From positions 1 to 42,502 of the forward strand of contig JBJEJW010000056.1 in assembly GCA_051878315.1 (NCBI GenBank): a stretch of DNA of 42,502 nt. The letters are read 5' to 3'. The number at the start of each line of letters is the position of its first letter. Position 1 is the first letter of the stretch. Positions 24,799 to 33,369 of this stretch are shown piece after piece. The notes beneath the pieces were generated by a model. The model saw only the letters and a program-made list of their open reading frames with translations. It made no database searches and was not told the DNA's origin. The translations under genes and the position numbers were made by a program. This DNA is from W0P28-013 sp051878315. Its GTDB lineage: Bacteria > Bacteroidota > Bacteroidia > Bacteroidales > Paludibacteraceae.

Positions 24799-25289
24799 TG
24801 TATAGTGATGGTCGAAATACTTTTTTAGGTATCGGCGGCAACCGTGATATTGTTCATGCGTTGCTCGATACTTACGAGTATGCTAAATTGCAACCGGCTG
24901 ATATATTACGAGATATTTATGATTGCGACTATTATACGCAATTATGGTCTATTTGGAATTATTTTGTCGATAGGGTGTACTATAAAGAGGACGAGGGGAA
25001 TAAGCAGTATTTGAAAACGCCTGCACGCATCTTGAACGACGGCGACGGCGATTGCAAAAGTTTTTCAATCTTTTTTGGCTCGTGTCTTTATTGTTTAGGT
25101 ATTCCGTTTGTGTTTCGTTTTGTCGGGTTTAATCATAACCGCCCACGAACTTACACGCACGTTTATGTAGTGGCAAATCCGAACACATCTGCACAGGTAA
25201 TTTTAGATGCAGTCGAAACTGACAATACAGGCATGCCGATTTTTAATTACGCTCGAAAATATGTAAGTAACAAAGATATTGCAGGATAA
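24795..25289 (+). CDS. transglutaminase-like Cys-His-Asp protein
   Basis: A 164-residue protein. The segment ARILNDGDGDCKSFSIFFGS places C87 at the start of a helix; YTHVYVV gives H122 and VILDAVE gives D138. The order and surroundings match the transglutaminase-like/papain-like superfamily, whose members act as proteases, amidases or crosslinking enzymes. No other protease is visible in the element, so it may mature virion proteins, modify peptidoglycan during entry, or crosslink the coat. The overlapping ATGs at 24795 and 24798 cannot be told apart. Confidence 0.65.
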   Translation: MMYSDGRNTFLGIGGNRDIVHALLDTYEYAKLQPADILRDIYDCDYYTQLWSIWNYFVDRVYYKEDEGNKQYLKTPARILNDGDGDCKSFSIFFGSCLYCLGIPFVFRFVGFNHNRPRTYTHVYVVANPNTSAQVILDAVETDNTGMPIFNYARKYVSNKDIAG

Positions 25290-25290
25290 A

Positions 25291-26373
25291 ATGAGTAAAG
25301 GTTTAGAAATATATCGTCTTTCAGGTTTACCAAAGGTCGGCGACCTTAACGAGGTAGGACGGTATGCCTATTGGACTAACGGAACGCACGAATGGACAAA
25401 CACAAGAGCCTATAACAGGCTGTTGTCGCTTGTCAATTTGAAAATGGACGAAATTGTTTATCTGAAAGGTCAGAATGTGGCTGACTTGATGAATGAACTT
25501 GATTGCTATATCGTTTGTCTTGAAGGATTAACTATTGCAGGCACTAATTATGACAACTTGATGCGTGCCGGTACAATAATAAATGCAATGCTTACAAGCG
25601 ATATGTTTAAGCAAACATTTACAGACGACACAAGACGAGCCGACAATTTAGATAATCTAATTGCAACATTTACATATACTTATAATAAAAATATAGAGTA
25701 TAACTTTACGCTTGATTTTGAGGATTGGTGGATTAGATTGATAAGGGATAACATCAATACTTTCCCAGAAGCCGTAAAAAATAATTTTCAGCGTGCCTTT
25801 GTGGACGGTACAAAGAAAATTGCAGGTATAGGTGCAACAGATGATAAAAAGGAATTTTCGGAATATATTCGCAATGCAGGCGATTATTTCCTATACCTTT
25901 TTATTGGCGATACCGAGATACGCAAGTATAATAAAACTATACAAATGCGCTATCGTAAGGAATTAGAATTGTACAAATATGTTTGCAATGAGTGTCAAGG
26001 TATGTACGACGAAGCCACAGTTTGGACGCTGATACGAAACGGCGTAATTCGTCAATATAAAATGACACCCGAAGCAAAAATTTTGCAACTTAACAATGTA
26101 GGAAATGGTAAGGTTGGTATTGCAATAGAAGTACTTTTAACAATAATCAGTGTTGTTACTACTGCTCTTGCTACACTTTTAGGCGTTATATTAGATATAG
26201 TGCAAGTGTCGTTGCAGTACAAGTATAGCGCACCGGTAGAGGAGGAATTAGGTATTCCGCAAACAGAGGATTGGGGATTAGATAGCAACACCGACGATAG
26301 TAACGACGGCATCAAAACGTTTTTGCTTGTTGGTGGTATCGGATTAGCAGGATATTATTTTTTAAGTAAATAA
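25291..26373 (+). CDS. late protein with C-terminal membrane segments
   Basis: A 360-residue protein. Residues 1-270 are mainly helical and soluble, with many aromatic residues (EVGRYAYWTNGTHEWTNTRA near the start). One long hydrophobic stretch (VGIAIEVLLTIISVVTTAL) near 276-305 and a C-terminal anchor (FLLVGGIGLAGYYFLSK) follow. The same Gly-rich hydrophobic C-terminal end recurs in the next protein and at 31555. I recognise no family; a virion membrane role is inferred from layout and operon position. Confidence 0.6.
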   Translation: MSKGLEIYRLSGLPKVGDLNEVGRYAYWTNGTHEWTNTRAYNRLLSLVNLKMDEIVYLKGQNVADLMNELDCYIVCLEGLTIAGTNYDNLMRAGTIINAMLTSDMFKQTFTDDTRRADNLDNLIATFTYTYNKNIEYNFTLDFEDWWIRLIRDNINTFPEAVKNNFQRAFVDGTKKIAGIGATDDKKEFSEYIRNAGDYFLYLFIGDTEIRKYNKTIQMRYRKELELYKYVCNECQGMYDEATVWTLIRNGVIRQYKMTPEAKILQLNNVGNGKVGIAIEVLLTIISVVTTALATLLGVILDIVQVSLQYKYSAPVEEELGIPQTEDWGLDSNTDDSNDGIKTFLLVGGIGLAGYYFLSK

Positions 26374-26377
26374 ATTT

Positions 26378-27268
26378 ATGGCACTAACGGAAAAATACAG
26401 AGAACAATTAAGGAATGCAGCAAGCAACCTTATTTATGCGTGGATTAGCGAAAACAATTTGAAATACTTTTCTAAAAAATACTCGTCTATAATTGCACGC
26501 AAACGAGCCTATCAACTGCAATTTATGGCGAATATCGCACGACAGGCGAATGTTTCAGGAAACGAAGTTACCGCATACGTTGAACAATGTGTTAAAGATA
26601 TTTACGGAATTACACCGGCCGAAATAGTCTATCAGTTGGCACAAGGTAAAACAGTTGCCGGTCGGAATTGGAAACGAGGTATTTATGGTATCGGAGAACT
26701 GACAACAGGAACAACAACTTTTACCGGAAGCGACTACACGGTAAATGCTGAAACCGGCGATATTGAACTGAACGGTAAAAACATGACAAAACGCCGCCGG
26801 TGCAATACTTACCAAACGGAATATGTGCAAACATACGACGATAACGGCAATCTGAAAACAGATAAAGGAAGCGTATATTTGGAAGGCAAAACCTATTACG
26901 ATAAAACCACAGGCAAATCGTATAGTAGCGTGTTGAATGATGAAACAGGCAAATATGAGGTTCGCTGTATCACTGACGGCGATATGCGTATTGCAAGCGA
27001 CGGCAGCACATTATCGTCAGATGCTTGCACATTCTTTGAAAATGCGCAGGACTTTGTTACGATTATAGGTAATTTTCTTAAAAACATTTTATCAATGTTT
27101 GGAATTAAAACTATAACAACAGAGGATATTGCAGTAAATCAAGTAGATGACGGATTTGAACCTGAAACAGACAGCGGACTGTCAAAGGCAAGTATCGGCA
27201 TAATCGGCGGTGTTGCACTACTTGCTTTGCTCGCATCGGACAAGAACAAGAAACCAAACTTGAAATAA
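26378..27268 (+). CDS. late protein with C-terminal membrane anchor
   Basis: A 296-residue protein. It has an N-terminal helical part (residues 1-95), a central beta-rich part with KGSVYLEGKTYYDKTTGKSY-type strands, and a C-terminal hydrophobic tail (SIGIIGGVALLALLAS) followed by a short basic end. It starts 4 nt after the previous gene. No family is recognised. Confidence 0.6.
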   Translation: MALTEKYREQLRNAASNLIYAWISENNLKYFSKKYSSIIARKRAYQLQFMANIARQANVSGNEVTAYVEQCVKDIYGITPAEIVYQLAQGKTVAGRNWKRGIYGIGELTTGTTTFTGSDYTVNAETGDIELNGKNMTKRRRCNTYQTEYVQTYDDNGNLKTDKGSVYLEGKTYYDKTTGKSYSSVLNDETGKYEVRCITDGDMRIASDGSTLSSDACTFFENAQDFVTIIGNFLKNILSMFGIKTITTEDIAVNQVDDGFEPETDSGLSKASIGIIGGVALLALLASDKNKKPNLK

Positions 27269-27338
27269 TAACGGTAAAGTTGCAGCCGTAGAATTGCGAC
27301 AAACGAATTTATTTATAATTTTTCAAAAACAATTTATC

Positions 27339-27515
27339 ATGCTGAAATTGAAAATGAAAAAAATGCCAAAAAAGCCGAAATCTAATGCAACGGTAAAACA
27401 ACTTGAACGTTGGATTGAGCGGGCAACTGCGGTTCGCAAAGAGAATGCGAAACGCGCCGGAGAGAATAAACGAATTGAGATGCTGAATAAGAAAATTGCT
27501 GGTTTCTGCAAATAA
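27339..27515 (+). CDS. 58-residue basic coiled-coil protein
   Basis: A very Lys/Arg-rich protein (KLKMKKMPKKPKSN at the start), then a heptad-like helix (VKQLERWIERATAVRKENA). The charge suggests binding to nucleic acid or to a membrane surface. In small tailless phages such proteins may condense or anchor the genome; that is inference. The ATG at 27339 is taken because the frame upstream of it has no ribosome-site context. Confidence 0.55.
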   Translation: MLKLKMKKMPKKPKSNATVKQLERWIERATAVRKENAKRAGENKRIEMLNKKIAGFCK

Positions 27516-27519
27516 TATA

Positions 27520-27525
27520 GGAGGT
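27520..27525 (+). promoter_or_regulatory. strong Shine-Dalgarno site, unusual for this phylum
   Basis: A perfect AG-GAGG match (TAGGAGGTTTTG) lies 7 nt before the ATG at 27533. Bacteroidota genes rarely carry SD sequences, and none of this strength was noticed at the other starts of the element. Confidence 0.6.
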
Positions 27526-27532
27526 TTTGATT

Positions 27533-27952
27533 ATGGCTAAAAAGATGAAAAATCCTTTCAAAAAACAGAACGTAATGGATACGGTTGTTACAGTAGGTTT
27601 AGGCGGAGCCGCCAACGTTGCTATTGACGCAGTGGTCGATAGTTACAACAAGAGTGCTACCACACCGGTAGATGATATCTATGTACATGCAGGCAAATTT
27701 ATTGTCGGTGCTATCGGCAGTGCTATGATTGGCAACCGCTATGCAAAAGCAGCCCTCGACGGTGTAGGCGTTGTAGGTGCAAGCAACCTGATTGCTTACC
27801 TTATGGACGACACGACAAAATCGACACCGGAAACAACCACCGCAGGCATTCCTCACGGTACCGTAGGACGTGTTCGTACCGCTAACGCAGGATATGCTCG
27901 CCGTATGCGACGCAGTGGACGTGTAGCAGGTATTGCTAACATGGTAGGCTGA
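27533..27952 (+). CDS. small Gly/Ala-rich membrane protein, abundant virion component candidate
   Basis: A 139-residue protein: basic start (AKKMKNPFKKQN), two Gly/Ala-rich hydrophobic segments (TVVTVGLGGAANVAIDAVV and FIVGAIGSAMIG), and an Arg-rich C-terminus (RRMRRSGR). It lies directly before the probable major capsid gene and has the only strong Shine-Dalgarno site seen in the element, so it may be made in large amounts. A role as an internal-membrane virion protein is inferred. Confidence 0.6.
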   Translation: MAKKMKNPFKKQNVMDTVVTVGLGGAANVAIDAVVDSYNKSATTPVDDIYVHAGKFIVGAIGSAMIGNRYAKAALDGVGVVGASNLIAYLMDDTTKSTPETTTAGIPHGTVGRVRTANAGYARRMRRSGRVAGIANMVG

Positions 27953-28015
27953 TTTAATCGTGTTTTGTGTTTATAGAAAAATTAGAAAATTATTAACAAT
28001 CAAAAATTTACAAAA

Positions 28016-28744
28016 ATGAGTCAAGTAGCAGATATTTTACGCGAACGCTTTGTTGCCGTAAATAACGAATACCAATCGTACAGCGGTGGCAAGAAGTATG
28101 CCGAAGTTTCCAAAATCCGCATCGAAACACCGATTTTGGACGGCGTAGGTCAATATGAAATTGACATTAAAAAACAAATTACGTCTAACAAACGCGAGGT
28201 TTCGCTCGACCGTAACGACGTGTTTATTCCTAACTCAATCGCTTTGTTCATTGCTTTGCAATCGACAACCAAACCGTCAAAAGAGGTGCTTATGTCGTAT
28301 CCGGCACTCACCGAATCGGACGGCAAATCGATTCACAAAGTAGGTTTCACAAACGACGATATTTTTGCCCTGTACAACGGCAAATTGGTTTGGACTGTTG
28401 ACAACGGCGTGCTTATGGCTTCGTACCCGACGGAGCGATTCCTCAAAGTTCCGGAAACGCAGGGCGCTTTCTTGCTTGATAGCACCGATGCCGTAGTTGA
28501 TGAGCATATCTTGTCGGAATGGGACGTGCTGAAAGCAAGCGATATTCTTTTGCCTAAACTGACAATAGCCGGTACGCGCGACCACCGCGTAACAATCAAC
28601 TTTGATGCCGCAGGTTTGACGTTCCCCGTAACTGAAGGTTACCAACCGGTGTTGGTGTTCTATATGGACGGTTTCTTAGTAAAAGGCGGTTGCGAATTTT
28701 ACGATCAAAAAAATCCTAACGCTTTGGCTATTGGACAATGGTAA
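28016..28744 (+). CDS. probable major capsid protein
   Basis: A 242-residue beta-rich protein without a signal peptide or membrane helix. The core shows evenly spaced short strands, and its C-terminal part has the pattern I-x-F...PVLVFYMDGF, which recurs in the proteins at 29169 and 29931. Codon use is more GC-rich at third positions than in its neighbours, as in highly expressed genes of this host. A stable hairpin follows the stop codon. The major-capsid call rests on size, position and composition; I cannot say whether the fold is a single or double jelly roll. Confidence 0.45.
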   Translation: MSQVADILRERFVAVNNEYQSYSGGKKYAEVSKIRIETPILDGVGQYEIDIKKQITSNKREVSLDRNDVFIPNSIALFIALQSTTKPSKEVLMSYPALTESDGKSIHKVGFTNDDIFALYNGKLVWTVDNGVLMASYPTERFLKVPETQGAFLLDSTDAVVDEHILSEWDVLKASDILLPKLTIAGTRDHRVTINFDAAGLTFPVTEGYQPVLVFYMDGFLVKGGCEFYDQKNPNALAIGQW

Positions 28745-28762
28745 GCCGAAAGGCACACACAA

Positions 28763-28792
28763 AGGTATGCGCTATCGGTTTAGCGCATACTT
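28763..28792 (+). terminator. hairpin after the probable capsid gene
   Basis: A perfect 10-bp stem GTATGCGCTA/TAGCGCATAC with loop TCGGTT and two further pairs at the base. No T-tract follows, so it more likely protects the 3' end of the upstream mRNA or attenuates transcription than acts as a full terminator. Confidence 0.6.
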
Positions 28793-28815
28793 ACAAAACA
28801 AACTAATTTAATAAT

Positions 28816-29160
28816 ATGGAAAAATATAATTATTTAGAAGCTGTAAAAGACTCCGTCAAAGACTACATCATAAACAATATAGATTTGTCGAGCTTTGATG
28901 ATAGAGATGAGTTAGAGCAATACTTAAATGACGAATTATTTATAGATGATAGCGTTACTGGTAACGCAAGCGGTAGTTATACATTTAACTCTTGGAAAGC
29001 AGAGGAGTATTTATGCCACAATCTTGATTTGCTACAAGAAGCTATGTTAGAGTTTGGTATTAATGTTCGAGATTTTCAGGGAGCAGAGTGGGCAGACGTT
29101 ACTATACGCTGTTATTTACTTGGTCAGGCTATAAGCGAAGTATTAAACGAAATTTATTAA
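28816..29160 (+). CDS. acidic 114-residue protein, possible cargo gene
   Basis: A strongly acidic helical protein with a central SVTGNASGSYTFN motif that I associate with a widespread but uncharacterised family in gut-bacterial mobile elements. It has no membrane segment. It is placed between the probable major capsid gene and the first minor structural gene, just after the hairpin, and its sequence style differs from both neighbours. It may be an accessory gene rather than a virion part. Confidence 0.55.
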   Translation: MEKYNYLEAVKDSVKDYIINNIDLSSFDDRDELEQYLNDELFIDDSVTGNASGSYTFNSWKAEEYLCHNLDLLQEAMLEFGINVRDFQGAEWADVTIRCYLLGQAISEVLNEIY

Positions 29161-29168
29161 ACAATAAT

Positions 29169-29924
29169 ATGCAGAACGCTTGGAGATTACGCAACAATAT
29201 CGACCTTGTTCAAATTAACCTGAACAACAACGACGGTAAATTTTACATACCGGAGAATGTGGATTTTCGCGACAAGCGTGTCAATTACGTTATGTTGCTT
29301 GGTAGTGCAGACGTTGGAGAAAGTTCTGTATCGCCGTTCGACGGACGCACTTTGGTAAGGAACGACGATTTGCGCAACTTTTATGTCGAGTTTGTATCAG
29401 ACGATAAAAAGGTTCTATTTGAAAATGTTTGCGGCGAATTTCTGCAACCTTACAGCAACTTGAAGTTTGCGATAAATAGCGTAATTTCGTTAAAATTATC
29501 GTCAATCACATACGCAGGTACTGACGACCTGACAGACAAATGTATATTGCTTTATGTCAGTTATTCGGGCGGCGAATGCGACCCTATTTTGCCGACAAAC
29601 TCTATCACTATCCGCGTAACTGTTCCGCACGGAAGTAACGGTGTAAAATTATCGGATTATGTCGATGAGTATATCAAACAGCAAAATAAATTCGTGAAAG
29701 CGATTGAAACAGAGTGCGATTTTGATTATTACCTGACGTTGCAAGACCGTAAACATAGAGTGTTCCGATTTGTTCCGTCGAACATGTTCCGAAGCGATTA
29801 CTCGCTCGTGCGTAAAAACCAACCGCTTATGTTGGGTAGTTTTGATGTAGATTTCAAAAACTCGTACATACACCCACAGCAAACATTAAGAGATACACAC
29901 ATTACATTAACTTTATACTATTAA
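29169..29924 (+). CDS. beta-rich structural protein A
   Basis: A 251-residue protein with two parts of alternating strands. The first half ends ISLKLSSITYAGTDD...CILLYVSYS, aligning by pattern with LSLQNSYINVTN...VLLVFWYD in the next protein. No membrane segment. It is a likely minor capsid, penton or spike-base protein of the element. The ATG at 29169 is preferred over an in-frame ATG at 29088, which lies within the previous gene. Confidence 0.5.
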   Translation: MQNAWRLRNNIDLVQINLNNNDGKFYIPENVDFRDKRVNYVMLLGSADVGESSVSPFDGRTLVRNDDLRNFYVEFVSDDKKVLFENVCGEFLQPYSNLKFAINSVISLKLSSITYAGTDDLTDKCILLYVSYSGGECDPILPTNSITIRVTVPHGSNGVKLSDYVDEYIKQQNKFVKAIETECDFDYYLTLQDRKHRVFRFVPSNMFRSDYSLVRKNQPLMLGSFDVDFKNSYIHPQQTLRDTHITLTLYY

Positions 29925-29930
29925 GATATT

Positions 29931-30710
29931 ATGAACAAAAAAGTTTCAGGCGCAAAATCAGTTGTTGTAAAACTTGAAAGTCTTGGCAAAAATTATTTGC
30001 CTTTCGTTGAGTATCTGAAAGACAGATACATTAAATTTATCGACGTTGTTTTGGTTCGTTCACTACCTTATAGTACAGACAACGGAATAACTGATACAAG
30101 CGGATTATTTATAACGCTGGCCGATAAGAGCGGTAACAGTTTCTTTGTACGAGATGAAACCCTAATTCGTTACGACGTGCAACAAAATTACGGATTGCGC
30201 CGTCCTATTGGTCAAAAATTGTCGTTGCAAAATTCGTATATCAACGTAACAAACGATAGCATGGTCGGTCGCTCGGTTTTGCTCGTGTTTTGGTATGACC
30301 TGCCCGAATATAGCGCACGCAATACTACCGATGCGCAACTGACAGACAATTTCGAGGTAAAGATTGAAAGCAACACATCAAACAATTTGCTGCCTGATAA
30401 TCGTACTATGGTGGGCAAGCGGTTTCGTAAAATATCGTTGGCGTTGCCAACATTTACGCCGACGTTTTCAGAAAGCATAACATATAACGATGCACACCAC
30501 ATGTATATAACCCTACAAAAGGGTAATTATAAAATTTTTGATGCCGTTCCTTTGATTTTGCTTTACGAAATAGGTAATGTAGAATTGCTTGATTTTGCGA
30601 ACATTATTTTTGATTTTACCTATTCTTATATTTTTGTAGGCGGAAACGGTGCAAATATAGATGTTACAGGAAAAAGCGTATTTTTCAACGCCGTATATGA
30701 GGATAAATAA
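29931..30710 (+). CDS. beta-rich structural protein B, paralogue-like to protein A
   Basis: A 259-residue protein made of two similar halves. Each begins with an [R]-x-x-[K]-[FI]-x-x-[IL]-like strand and ends with a hydrophobic strand pair (VLLVFWYDLPE in the first half, VPLILLYEIG in the second). The match with protein A in strand order and loop spacing suggests ancient duplication. No membrane segment. Inferred to be a capsid component. Confidence 0.5.
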   Translation: MNKKVSGAKSVVVKLESLGKNYLPFVEYLKDRYIKFIDVVLVRSLPYSTDNGITDTSGLFITLADKSGNSFFVRDETLIRYDVQQNYGLRRPIGQKLSLQNSYINVTNDSMVGRSVLLVFWYDLPEYSARNTTDAQLTDNFEVKIESNTSNNLLPDNRTMVGKRFRKISLALPTFTPTFSESITYNDAHHMYITLQKGNYKIFDAVPLILLYEIGNVELLDFANIIFDFTYSYIFVGGNGANIDVTGKSVFFNAVYEDK

Positions 30711-30729
30711 CCATTAAAAAATTACTACT

Positions 30730-31551
30730 ATGATAGCAAACGGTACCGACAATCTTGTGTCTTGGATTCGGCATAACAAACTGAAAAATTGGTCGTTGGC
30801 TCGCAAAAACTCTTTGAAGGAAAATGCTATTGTGTGGAGCAGCAACCCCGATGTAGATTTTGACGCAAACGTTGAGGATATGTTAAGCACGTTAGATTGC
30901 TTGGACGGCGGAAACGTTTATATCATAAGCCGTGATAAGGGCAGCGTGAACAACGCCGGCGAATGTTGGCGTGTGCCTGAAAAAGCAGCATCTGACACTC
31001 AATCAATAAGCGGATACCAACAGCAGAATGTGCAGCCGGTTGTCCCTATCGGATATGTTAGCCGTGAAGAACTCGACCAACGTATTGATGACGCTGTAAA
31101 GCGTGTGCAGTTTGAGAATGAGCGCAAGCAGTTTGAACAAGAACGTGAAGAATTTAAGCGCGAACGAAAGGAATTTGAAAGCACGCGCGACGGTATCATT
31201 GGCACGCTTATAACAAAGGCGGCACCGATTATTGAGCCGTATTTATCGCGACTTGCTCCACGAGTTGCAGGCTTGGACAGCGAGCAAATGCAAGCCGAAC
31301 CTATAACGGCGGTATCAAACGACGATGTTACACCGACAGACGACTATGTAGAGAATGAAGTTTTTACAGAAGCAGAAAGCGACAAACTATTTGACCTGTG
31401 CGAGCGGTGGAAACGTGCCGACGATGCCGATTTTCTCAAAGTGCTTGAAAAAATTGTGCAATTTGCCGAAAGTGGCAAGGACGTTAAAGTACTTGGTATG
31501 TCCTTTGGTTACGACAAAGTAAAAGATATGTTGTTAGATTTTGAATTGTAA
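30730..31551 (+). CDS. coiled-coil late protein
   Basis: A 273-residue protein. Residues 1-85 form a globular domain with several Trp residues. After a Gln/Pro linker, residues 115-155 are a highly charged coiled coil (FEQEREEFKRERKEFEST). The C-terminal third is acidic and helical (ESDKLFDLCERWKRADDADF). No membrane segment and no ATPase motif. It could be a scaffold or a trimeric stalk protein; the function is unknown. Confidence 0.55.
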   Translation: MIANGTDNLVSWIRHNKLKNWSLARKNSLKENAIVWSSNPDVDFDANVEDMLSTLDCLDGGNVYIISRDKGSVNNAGECWRVPEKAASDTQSISGYQQQNVQPVVPIGYVSREELDQRIDDAVKRVQFENERKQFEQEREEFKRERKEFESTRDGIIGTLITKAAPIIEPYLSRLAPRVAGLDSEQMQAEPITAVSNDDVTPTDDYVENEVFTEAESDKLFDLCERWKRADDADFLKVLEKIVQFAESGKDVKVLGMSFGYDKVKDMLLDFEL

Positions 31552-31554
31552 GAT

Positions 31555-32448
31555 ATGCCAAAATTTTTATTTGATATAGACGCAGCAGGCCATTTGGTAA
31601 AATCAACTGGTGATGGAATTATTGAATTGTTGCCGGAATACAACAACAACCTATTTATGTCTGCACACCCCGATTGGTTTACAGGCTGGCAAGTTCCAAA
31701 AGGTGATTGGGCAATCTTGACCGGTTTTTACCAACTATCCGACACAACAGGTCAAACGTGGTGGCAAATCGAAAGTAATCCTTACTATGGAGTTACGCGA
31801 CCGATAGGTGGCGATTTTCATTGGACGCTCTACGAGGAACCGTATCAAAAGCACAGTCAATCGGAAGCGCAAAAATTTATTGACGGTATCATAAAGAACA
31901 ACAAGCATATCTATGAAAACAATTTGCTTTGTGCGCACTTTCAGAATAAATTTACCAAAGCGCAGAAACAACAAATAATCGCTTTGCAGCAGCGGCTCGA
32001 AAAACGCAATCAGTCGTTGCAGGAAAATTCGGGTGTACTTTTCAACAACATTGCGACAAGTTACCCAAAGGGTTATATCGACTTTTACGACGACCTTAAA
32101 GCACTGACAGCAGGATATGAAACTATCGGCGCAGTAATCAGCACGACCGCCTTAATTGTAATTACTGCCGTAGTGCTTGCAAGCGCAGGTACGGCCGCAT
32201 ACTTTGCATATAAAGCATACTTTGCCGAGAGTGAACAAGATGTGAAGTATAGCGACGAATTGACAAAGATTTTGCAATCGAAACTGACTGCGGAGGAATA
32301 TGAACAACTGAAACAGGAAACTGCAGGTTTAATCACCAAAGCAAAACTGCAAGAGCGATTGGATAGTTTCGGCGGGACGGCTAAAACATTGCTTTCCGTT
32401 GCGTTAGGCGTTGCTCTTGCTTATGGTGCTTATAAAATTATAAAATAA
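31555..32448 (+). CDS. late membrane protein with two hydrophobic segments
   Basis: A 297-residue protein. Residues 1-110 are a Trp/Tyr-rich soluble domain, and 120-160 is helical. A transmembrane segment (VISTTALIVITAVVLASAG) lies near 190-215, and a second, C-terminal one (LLSVALGVALAYGAYKII) ends the protein, resembling the tail of the 25291 product. It starts 3 nt after the coiled-coil gene. No family is recognised; a virion membrane or DNA-delivery role is inferred. Confidence 0.55.
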   Translation: MPKFLFDIDAAGHLVKSTGDGIIELLPEYNNNLFMSAHPDWFTGWQVPKGDWAILTGFYQLSDTTGQTWWQIESNPYYGVTRPIGGDFHWTLYEEPYQKHSQSEAQKFIDGIIKNNKHIYENNLLCAHFQNKFTKAQKQQIIALQQRLEKRNQSLQENSGVLFNNIATSYPKGYIDFYDDLKALTAGYETIGAVISTTALIVITAVVLASAGTAAYFAYKAYFAESEQDVKYSDELTKILQSKLTAEEYEQLKQETAGLITKAKLQERLDSFGGTAKTLLSVALGVALAYGAYKIIK

Positions 32449-32450
32449 TT

Positions 32451-33086
32451 ATGGAACAAAAAGAGAAAAAGAAAGTTTTGCCTAAAACAAACGCGTGGGG
32501 TTGTTTTCCAAACGACGAGGGACAATATCAAAATTTTGCCGACGGCGATTTGCTCTTTGGCAAAATTCGCTGCACTTACGTTGAGATTTACGACAAAGAC
32601 GATAACCTGATATGCTCTATCAATAATAAAGTAGCAACAGGCATTCTGCAATATATATACGAACAATTTAAGGGGTGTTTTTTTTATACAGAAAAAATTA
32701 AATGTAAAAGCAAAGACAAAATCGCCGTTTTGTTCAATTTGACAAATGACAAATTTATTGTTCCTGAACACCAAGAAATGAGGCATGTTATAATTCATGC
32801 AAATGACTTGAACCCGTATTCTCCTATTATAAAAGAGTACGACGAAAGAATAACAGTACCGGAATATACGAGTACAAACTTTGAATTGTTGTCGCATGGC
32901 ATAAAATTTCGTTATTTAGGTACATTTCAAGACATGTTGGCCGGTAAAGAGTTTGCATATATTCGCCCTAACGCTTGCAGGTGGGTTGCGCAAGAAAAAC
33001 CTATTGAGGTAGCAAAACCAACCCAAAAAAATAATTGGTTAAAATGGCTTACAATAGGCCTAACAGCATACGGAACACTTAAATAA
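32451..33086 (+). CDS. late protein with C-terminal amphipathic anchor
   Basis: A 211-residue protein with a beta-rich body (DLLFGKIRCTYVEIYDKDDN) and a C-terminal WLKWLTIGLTAYGTLK segment able to lie in or on a membrane. The N-terminus is Lys-rich. It starts 2 nt after the previous stop codon. No family is recognised. Confidence 0.55.
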   Translation: MEQKEKKKVLPKTNAWGCFPNDEGQYQNFADGDLLFGKIRCTYVEIYDKDDNLICSINNKVATGILQYIYEQFKGCFFYTEKIKCKSKDKIAVLFNLTNDKFIVPEHQEMRHVIIHANDLNPYSPIIKEYDERITVPEYTSTNFELLSHGIKFRYLGTFQDMLAGKEFAYIRPNACRWVAQEKPIEVAKPTQKNNWLKWLTIGLTAYGTLK

Positions 33087-33093
33087 AATTGAT

Positions 33094-33369
33094 ATGAAGT
33101 ATAAAGTAAAATCGAAAGTTGAAACTATTACTACAAATACAATTCTACAAAGTGAGGATTTTGGCGGTTGGCAAGCAGTAAACGTTGGCGACACTATTGC
33201 AAATGTTAATGGCATAACGCTTGAACCTGACGGCAAAATAATAGGATTAGATTACACGACACTGCAACCAAATGTTATCTGGGACGAACCAATTCGTATT
33301 GTTTTTGGGGAGGGTAGCGGCTCGCACCAAATGGTAGTTGTTACACGATTAAAGTATATAGAGGAATGA
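33094..33369 (+). CDS. small beta-rich protein of unknown function
   Basis: A 91-residue soluble protein of alternating strands (YKVKSKVETITTNTILQ, then IRIVFGEGSGSHQMVVV). It could be a minor spike or cement protein. Its stop codon overlaps the start of the lysozyme gene (ATGA), so the two are translationally coupled. Confidence 0.5.
   Translation: MKYKVKSKVETITTNTILQSEDFGGWQAVNVGDTIANVNGITLEPDGKIIGLDYTTLQPNVIWDEPIRIVFGEGSGSHQMVVVTRLKYIEE

Noticed and set aside
19038..25289. Recoding of TGA to Trp in the whole element
   Set aside because: Several genes of the element end in TGA, sometimes overlapping the next ATG, and Trp is otherwise encoded by TGG.
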